A stretch of 64,000 bases of DNA from UBA2336 sp049306095 (lineage in GTDB: Bacteria > Bacteroidota > Bacteroidia > Cytophagales > Cyclobacteriaceae): positions 1 through 64,000 of the forward strand of contig JBAQPU010000012.1 in assembly GCA_049306095.1 (NCBI GenBank), read 5' to 3'. Within the stretch, counting starts at the first letter, position 1; each line of letters opens with the position of its first letter. The notes beneath the pieces were generated by a model. That model was not told where the DNA came from. It saw nothing but the letters and a program-made list of their open reading frames with translations, and did no database searches. Positions 59,053-64,000 of this stretch are shown here, piece after piece. The translations under genes and the position numbers were made by a program.

Positions 59053-61452
59053 ATGATCCTGAATTACTGCAAAACAGCCATCCGAAATTACCGGAAGCGG
59101 TTTTTTAACACCCTTATACTTTGGATCGGATTTTCAGCCGGTGTAGCAGCCTTTTTCATCCTCTCAATTTTTATTTTTCAAGAATTCAGTTACGATCGTT
59201 TTCATCAATATGCCGATCGGATATTCAGGCTGCAACAGAATCATTATTCAAACAACACCCTTACCAATTCTACAGTTGCTTCCAATTTTGCTATAGGGAG
59301 TTCCATGGCTACGCAATTTCCGGAAATTGAAAGTTTCGCCACGGTCATGAAAAATAAGTCGTTGCTGATCTATAACGAAGAGGTCTTTAAAGAAGATCGC
59401 TCGGCATACGTTTCTCAAAATTTTTTCAAGTTCTTTTCATTTAAGCTGTTAAGGGGTTCTGATTCTCTCGCCTTGAAAAGGCCATATTCAATTGTGTTGT
59501 CAGGAACCATGGCCCATAAAATTTTTAAGGATGAAGACCCAATCGGTAAAACGGTAAGTTTTAAAGGACGCTATACCGGTGAAGTTACGGGAGTTTTTCA
59601 GGATATGCCTGAAAACAGCCACATGAATTTTCATGTGTTGTTGCCCATTGAGACTTGGAAGATATTTGCGAACAAATCGGTATTGGAGTATCCGTGGCGC
59701 TGGGATGGTTTAGTCACCTACATCTTACTTGCCGATAAAGGCCAACGCAAAAGCCTGGAAAGTAAAATTCCACGATTGATTGAAAAAGAAAATGGTGAGT
59801 GGCTCCGCGAATCCAAACAGCAACTTGAAATCAACCTGCAACCACTTCTCAGCATTCATCTCACCTCTAACTTTAATGACGAGTTGGGCATTAACGGAAG
59901 TTATCAACTGGTTATACTATTACTGGTACTGGCAGTTGCCATTCTTTGTATATCGTGGATCAATTTTATGAACCTGACAACCACCCGATTTATGGATCGC
60001 ACCAAGGAAGCAGGCCTCAGAAAAATATTAGGTAGCAACAGGCAACAATTGATTGGGCAGTTTCTGTTTGAAAGTTTTATTATCAACCTGCTGGTGCTGC
60101 TTTCAGCAATTGGGTTAGTGTATTTCTTATTGCCAGTATTCTCAAACGTTCTTGAAAAAGACTTACCCGTTTCAATCATGCTAAATCCTTATTTTATAGG
60201 GGGTACAGTACTATTCCTTTTTTTAAGTTCCCTCATAACGGGTTTATATCCGGCCTTTGCCGTTTCTGGAATTGCAGTGGCCGATGTTGTAAAAGGAAAA
60301 TTCAGGTCGAGCAAGCGCGGTAAATTTTTACGTCAGGCTTCTGTTTTTATTCCATTCATTTCAGCATTCATGTTACTGGTTAGTATCCTGGTTGTGTATC
60401 GACAGCTTGAACTGTTACAGCAACATAATCTTGGGTTTGATCCGGCAGGAAAACTTGTAGTTCGGGACTCTGAAATTTATGACTCGCTATATTCTTCGAG
60501 GGTTTCAACTTTCAAAAAGGAAGTAGTCAGGTTGGCAGGCATTGAAAACTCAACGTACATCTCGCACGTGCCTGGCGATTTCATCGATTATTATAATGAC
60601 GGGGTACGTATAGGTGCCGATCAAAGTAAATTAAATGAATATCGGTTCATCACGGTAGATGAGCACTTCACTGAAACACTAGGGCTACCCTTGCTTGCTG
60701 GAAAAAATTTCATTTCAACTACGCAGCCGAAAAGAGAAATATTCATTAATGAAACCGCTTCGTCAGTATTTGGTTTTGAAACACCCGATCATGCTGTTGG
60801 ACAAAAGGTGGTTGTCAGCCATGATACCGTAATCATTAAAGGAGTGTTATCCAACTATTATCACCAGGCGCCTAAAACGGTTATTCCACCAACATACTAT
60901 TTATATAATCCATCAGGCGGGTATTACTATTTACTTTCATTCAGTAATACAAAAGAGGGATTAGCGGAACGCGTGAAGACTTTATTTCATGAAATCTTTC
61001 CGGGTCAACCCTTTATTTACTTTTTCTTAGAGGATCATTACAAGAAACAATATGGGAACGAAGTGAAGCTCTCAAAAGCGATTTCCTTCTTTTTGATTCT
61101 TCTGGTCATTGTCAGTTGCGTAGGGCTGTATAGTTACGCTGCATATGATACACAAAATCGGATGAAAGAAGTGGGGATTCGTAAAGTAATGGGTGCATCA
61201 TCATTAAACATTGTTTGGATGCTCTTGAAAAGATACCTGTTGCCTGTATCAATAGCGTTAGGACTTGGCTTGCCACTCACCCTATTTATGATCAATTATT
61301 GGTTAGAAAATTATCCGACCCGGATTGCGATCGAGTGGTGGCTCATTGGCCTACCCATTCTCAGTATTCTTGCGGTTGCTGTTACAACCATTAGTGGACA
61401 TGCCTGGAAGGCCATACGCGTAAACCCTGCCAGTACACTTAGAAATGAGTAG
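59053..61452 (+). CDS. FtsX/MacB-type ABC transporter permease
   Basis: 799 residues. Two FtsX-type membrane blocks: one helix at about 17-38, an extracytoplasmic MacB_PCD-like domain (about 40-270), three helices (about 280-400), a linker helix near 425-445, a second periplasmic domain (about 460-665), and three C-terminal helices (about 675-790). GRYTGEVTGVFQDMPENSHM and NRMKEVGIRKVMGASSLNIV are family motifs. It lacks an adjacent ATPase. Such orphan permeases are numerous in Bacteroidota and often work with a shared ATPase in lipid or peptide export. The gap of 79 bp upstream shows no clear structure. Confidence 0.9.
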   Translation: MILNYCKTAIRNYRKRFFNTLILWIGFSAGVAAFFILSIFIFQEFSYDRFHQYADRIFRLQQNHYSNNTLTNSTVASNFAIGSSMATQFPEIESFATVMKNKSLLIYNEEVFKEDRSAYVSQNFFKFFSFKLLRGSDSLALKRPYSIVLSGTMAHKIFKDEDPIGKTVSFKGRYTGEVTGVFQDMPENSHMNFHVLLPIETWKIFANKSVLEYPWRWDGLVTYILLADKGQRKSLESKIPRLIEKENGEWLRESKQQLEINLQPLLSIHLTSNFNDELGINGSYQLVILLLVLAVAILCISWINFMNLTTTRFMDRTKEAGLRKILGSNRQQLIGQFLFESFIINLLVLLSAIGLVYFLLPVFSNVLEKDLPVSIMLNPYFIGGTVLFLFLSSLITGLYPAFAVSGIAVADVVKGKFRSSKRGKFLRQASVFIPFISAFMLLVSILVVYRQLELLQQHNLGFDPAGKLVVRDSEIYDSLYSSRVSTFKKEVVRLAGIENSTYISHVPGDFIDYYNDGVRIGADQSKLNEYRFITVDEHFTETLGLPLLAGKNFISTTQPKREIFINETASSVFGFETPDHAVGQKVVVSHDTVIIKGVLSNYYHQAPKTVIPPTYYLYNPSGGYYYLLSFSNTKEGLAERVKTLFHEIFPGQPFIYFFLEDHYKKQYGNEVKLSKAISFFLILLVIVSCVGLYSYAAYDTQNRMKEVGIRKVMGASSLNIVWMLLKRYLLPVSIALGLGLPLTLFMINYWLENYPTRIAIEWWLIGLPILSILAVAVTTISGHAWKAIRVNPASTLRNE

Positions 61453-61456
61453 GCCA

Positions 61457-62224
61457 TCACCATCCCTCCTCAATTCCCAATCCGAACAAAGCAAAATCAT
61501 ACTTAACCGGGTCCGAAGGATCGAACTTTCTCAGGTTACGCGTTAGTTCAAGCGCGGTTTGCCAATCGGTTTGCTTTCGTTTGATAAGTTTCAACTTTCG
61601 CGCGACTCGGTCGACATGCACATCGCAGGGGCAAACTAGTTGAGCCGGGGAAATTTTTTTCCAGATACCGAAGTCAACTCCTCTTCTATCCTGACGGACC
61701 ATCCATCGTAAATACATTACGAGCCGTTTGCAGGTTGATTTCCTTTCAGGTGTGGGGATATGCTTTCGGGTTCTTGTCAGGTGGTCTAATTCAAAAAATT
61801 TATTGTAAAATTTAACAAGACCCTGCTCCACTGTTTCATCGTTCCGATTAGTATAAAAAGCCGATTCGAGTGAATCGTTCTCTTTATAATAATGTTTAAG
61901 AGACATTATAAAATAGAGAAGGTCAACATAGTTAAATGTCCGGTGTTTAAATTCTGAAAGTGCTTTTAAATCGCTATCGGTATGATGCAGGATAAACCGG
62001 TGAGGTTCATTGCCCATCATACCCATTAACTCACTGCATTTTCGGATTATGGTTTTCCGTTGGCCCCACGCCAGGGTAGCCGCAAACAAGCCGGCTATTT
62101 CAATGTCTTGTTTCTGCTTAAACCGATGCGGAATTAATACCGGATCGTTTTCTATAAATCCGGGTTGATTAAATTGGTCGACTTTTTCATCAAGAAACTC
62201 TTTTAAATCTTTCACCCGCTTCAT
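61457..62224 (-). CDS. TIGR02757 family protein
   Basis: 255 residues. Motifs IENDPVLIPHRFKQKQDIEI, AGLFAATLAWGQRKTIIRKC, KRLVMYLRWMVRQDRRGVDF and ACDVHVDRVARKLKLI-like CPCDVHVDRVARKLKLIKRK are those of TIGR02757 (DUF2400), a helix-hairpin-helix relative with no assigned function. The C-terminal KFDPSDPVKYDFALFGLG is also conserved. It is convergent with the permease gene (4 bp between the stops). Confidence 0.9.
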   Translation of the reverse strand: MKRVKDLKEFLDEKVDQFNQPGFIENDPVLIPHRFKQKQDIEIAGLFAATLAWGQRKTIIRKCSELMGMMGNEPHRFILHHTDSDLKALSEFKHRTFNYVDLLYFIMSLKHYYKENDSLESAFYTNRNDETVEQGLVKFYNKFFELDHLTRTRKHIPTPERKSTCKRLVMYLRWMVRQDRRGVDFGIWKKISPAQLVCPCDVHVDRVARKLKLIKRKQTDWQTALELTRNLRKFDPSDPVKYDFALFGLGIEEGW

Positions 62225-62233
62225 CCGGCAAGA

Positions 62234-64000
62234 TTATGCCTTTCTGCGCAGCTGTACAATCACCGATTTTGAAATAGGTGTTTGGCTACCACGCGCATAA
62301 TGATTGTATGGAACTACTGCGTTGGCTTCCGGAAAATAGGTGGCTATATTCTGTCTCGGAATCTGATAAGGGACAATTACAAAATCTTCTGCTTTCCTTT
62401 CCACACCTTCGTACATACTGACAATATCCACCACATCACCCTTTTTCAATCCCGCCTGCCGAACATCTCCACCATTCATAAACACCACCCTGCGGCCGTT
62501 ATAAATTCCGCGGTAGCGGTCGTGCATCCCATAAATAGTAGTATTGTACTGGTCGTGGCTGCGCACAGTCATCATCAGATACTCATCCTTCTTTAATGCA
62601 TGATCTGCCATAGCATTGATCGTGAAGTTCGCTTTATCGGTCAGTGTTTTAAACTCACCCTGCCGCGCACCATTGGGGAGGTAAAAGCCTCCTGCCTTTC
62701 GAACACGTTCATTGTAGTTTTCAAAACCCGGAATGGTTTTTTCAATCAGGTTTCGGATTAAATCATAATCAGAAACAAGAGAGTCCCAATTAACACCCTC
62801 CTTGCCCCCCTGAGGCGGGGAATCATTAAGTGTTGCCTTCGCCAATTCAGCAACAATTTTTGGCTCGCTCAATAAATATTCTGAAGCAGGTTTCTTTCCG
62901 CCTCGCGATTGATGAACCACACCCGTTGAGTTTTCTACACTCACAAACTGGCTGCCGCCCTCTTGCACATCTTGCTCGGTTCGGCCCAGGCAGGGAAGAA
63001 TCAACGCGGTTTTACCGTGCACCAAATGGCTTCTGTTCAGTTTGGTAGAAACATGAACAGTAAGATCACATTTCGCTAGTGCCTTTCCTGTAAATTCGGT
63101 ATCGGGTGTGGCCGACAAAAAGTTACCGCCCATCGCAAAAAATACTTTCACCTTACCCGATGCCATAGCCCGAATGGACTCCACCGTATCATACCCGTTT
63201 TCTCGTGGCGGTTCGAAACGAAAAACCGATTTGAGGCTATCCAGGAATTTTTCAGATGGCTTCTCATAAATGCCCATCGTACGGTCGCCCTGCACATTAC
63301 TGTGGCCGCGCACCGGGCAGGTGCCCGCTCCTTCTTTTCCAATACTACCTTTCAAAAGCAACAGGTTCACAATCTCCCGGATGTTATCTACGGCATTTTT
63401 GTGCTGCGTTAAACCCATCGCCCAACACACAATTATTTTTTTCTTTTTAGTCAGAATGGAAGCTGCTTCTAATACTTTTTCTTTTTCTACACCCGACTTC
63501 ACAATTAGTTCATCTAACTGATGTCTGGCTAACTCATTTATATAGGCATCGAAGCCGGTGGTTTTCCTCTGAATAAAATCCTTATCCAACACGGTTCCAG
63601 GTTGCTTCCTTTCTTCTTCCAGCAAAATTTTATTAATTGCTTTTAACAACGCAACATCTTCATTGATTTTCACCTGCAACCAAACATCGGTGATCGTAGA
63701 GGGTTTGCCAATTAAATCTATGGGATGTTGAGGATGACGAAAACCAATTAACCCGGCTTCCTCAATCGGGTTGATGGTGATGATAACAGCTCCGTTCTTT
63801 TTTGCTTTTTCTAACGCAGTGAGCATGCGCGGATGATTGGTGCCGGGGTTTTGTCCGATAATCACAATCACTTCCGTCTTATAAAAATCATCGAGCGTAA
63901 CTGATCCTTTTCCGATGCCAACGGTTTCAGTCAATGCCACACCGCTGGACTCATGACACATGTTGGAACAATCGGGCAGGTTGTTGGTGCCATACATTCG
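62234..64000 (-). CDS. FdhF/YdeP-type molybdopterin oxidoreductase, N-terminus outside window
   Basis: At least 588 residues are in the window and the frame remains open at the right edge; YdeP-type proteins have about 760, so roughly 170 are missing. Motifs: DCSNMCHESSGVALTETVGI, GKGSVTLDDFYKTEVIVIIG, QNPGTNHPRMLTALEKAKKN and INPIEEAGLIGFRHPQ, then VCWAMGLTQHKNAVDNIREI, GSIGKEGAGTCPVRGHSNVQ and GDRTMGIYEKPS. The C-terminal domain reads MTVRSHDQYNTTIYGMHDRY. These are formate-dehydrogenase-H-like enzymes with a molybdopterin guanine dinucleotide; substrate of the YdeP group is not known (linked to acid resistance in E. coli). It lies 9 bp after the TIGR02757 gene start, same strand. Confidence 0.9.
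   Translation of the reverse strand, partial: RMYGTNNLPDCSNMCHESSGVALTETVGIGKGSVTLDDFYKTEVIVIIGQNPGTNHPRMLTALEKAKKNGAVIITINPIEEAGLIGFRHPQHPIDLIGKPSTITDVWLQVKINEDVALLKAINKILLEEERKQPGTVLDKDFIQRKTTGFDAYINELARHQLDELIVKSGVEKEKVLEAASILTKKKKIIVCWAMGLTQHKNAVDNIREIVNLLLLKGSIGKEGAGTCPVRGHSNVQGDRTMGIYEKPSEKFLDSLKSVFRFEPPRENGYDTVESIRAMASGKVKVFFAMGGNFLSATPDTEFTGKALAKCDLTVHVSTKLNRSHLVHGKTALILPCLGRTEQDVQEGGSQFVSVENSTGVVHQSRGGKKPASEYLLSEPKIVAELAKATLNDSPPQGGKEGVNWDSLVSDYDLIRNLIEKTIPGFENYNERVRKAGGFYLPNGARQGEFKTLTDKANFTINAMADHALKKDEYLMMTVRSHDQYNTTIYGMHDRYRGIYNGRRVVFMNGGDVRQAGLKKGDVVDIVSMYEGVERKAEDFVIVPYQIPRQNIATYFPEANAVVPYNHYARGSQTPISKSVIVQLRRKA

Noticed and set aside
1..64000. Integrase, transposase, tRNA or rRNA genes marking a genomic island around the STAND operon
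   Set aside because: None was found by reading the frames and intergenic gaps; island status cannot be supported.

Overview
The window looks like chromosomal DNA of a Bacteroidota bacterium, most likely an aerobic Cytophagales relative. The evidence is a complete alternative complex III plus haem-copper oxidase cluster in the Bacteroidota order, a giant protein with a type IX secretion (T9SS) C-terminal sorting domain, a long-form IspG, SusD-free envelope genes with PorT/OmpA-like proteins, few Shine-Dalgarno sequences, and a TTTG-N19-TAnnTTTG-like promoter. No rRNA, tRNA, CRISPR array, integrase or transposase is visible. This placement is inferred from gene content, not from a marker-gene tree.

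Layout. 1-10.9 kb is housekeeping: a bestrophin-like channel (cut by the window edge), an SPFH/PH-like/Arc trio, DoxX, a Rieske oxygenase, a lipoprotein, MenC, an Rnk/GreA-like factor, QueA, and a PorE-like TPR/propeller/OmpA protein. 11.1-27.9 kb is the unusual part, a same-strand run of seven genes: an MFS-like transporter fused to HEAT repeats and a cNMP-binding-like domain; a four-helix-bundle gene followed by a 24-unit heptamer repeat; a three-module TIR-like protein; a membrane-anchored nSTAND1 NTPase with WD40 propeller; a TPR/beta-barrel protein; a probable lipoprotein; and a 1934-residue T9SS-exported surface protein, closed by a hairpin terminator. From the TIR-like gene on, spacing is tight (1-bp gap, 4-bp overlap, 5-bp gap), except for an 80-bp repeat-bearing gap before the NTPase. 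I read this as a candidate trans-envelope STAND/TIR signalling or conflict system; its function is inference.

28-40.2 kb holds TerC, DinB/YfiT, YheT-type hydrolase, an SRAP-family protein that has lost its catalytic residues, an envelope lipoprotein, an SDR-ispG-small membrane protein operon, a divergent mlaE-mlaF pair, and a very large NtrY-like sensor kinase. 40.2-57.2 kb (all minus strand) is the respiratory cluster, transcribed right to left: actA-B-C-D-E-F (quinol:cytochrome c/oxidase oxidoreductase), ctaC, ctaD, a terminator, ctaA, ctaB, two subunit III genes, subunit IV, another terminator, then a cysteine-less SCO-like gene, DUF420, a small CxxC membrane protein and DUF983. Together these make the menaquinol-to-oxygen branch, its haem A supply and assembly factors; MenC upstream and IspG feed menaquinone/isoprenoid synthesis.

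57.3-64 kb carries a small membrane protein, a cyanophycinase-like S51 lipoprotein, an FtsX/MacB-type permease, a TIGR02757 protein and a FdhF/YdeP-type molybdopterin oxidoreductase cut by the right edge. There is no gene-free stretch above 300 bases; the longest gaps are about 235 bp (10874-11108), 212 bp (27802-28013) and 205 bp (57144-57348).
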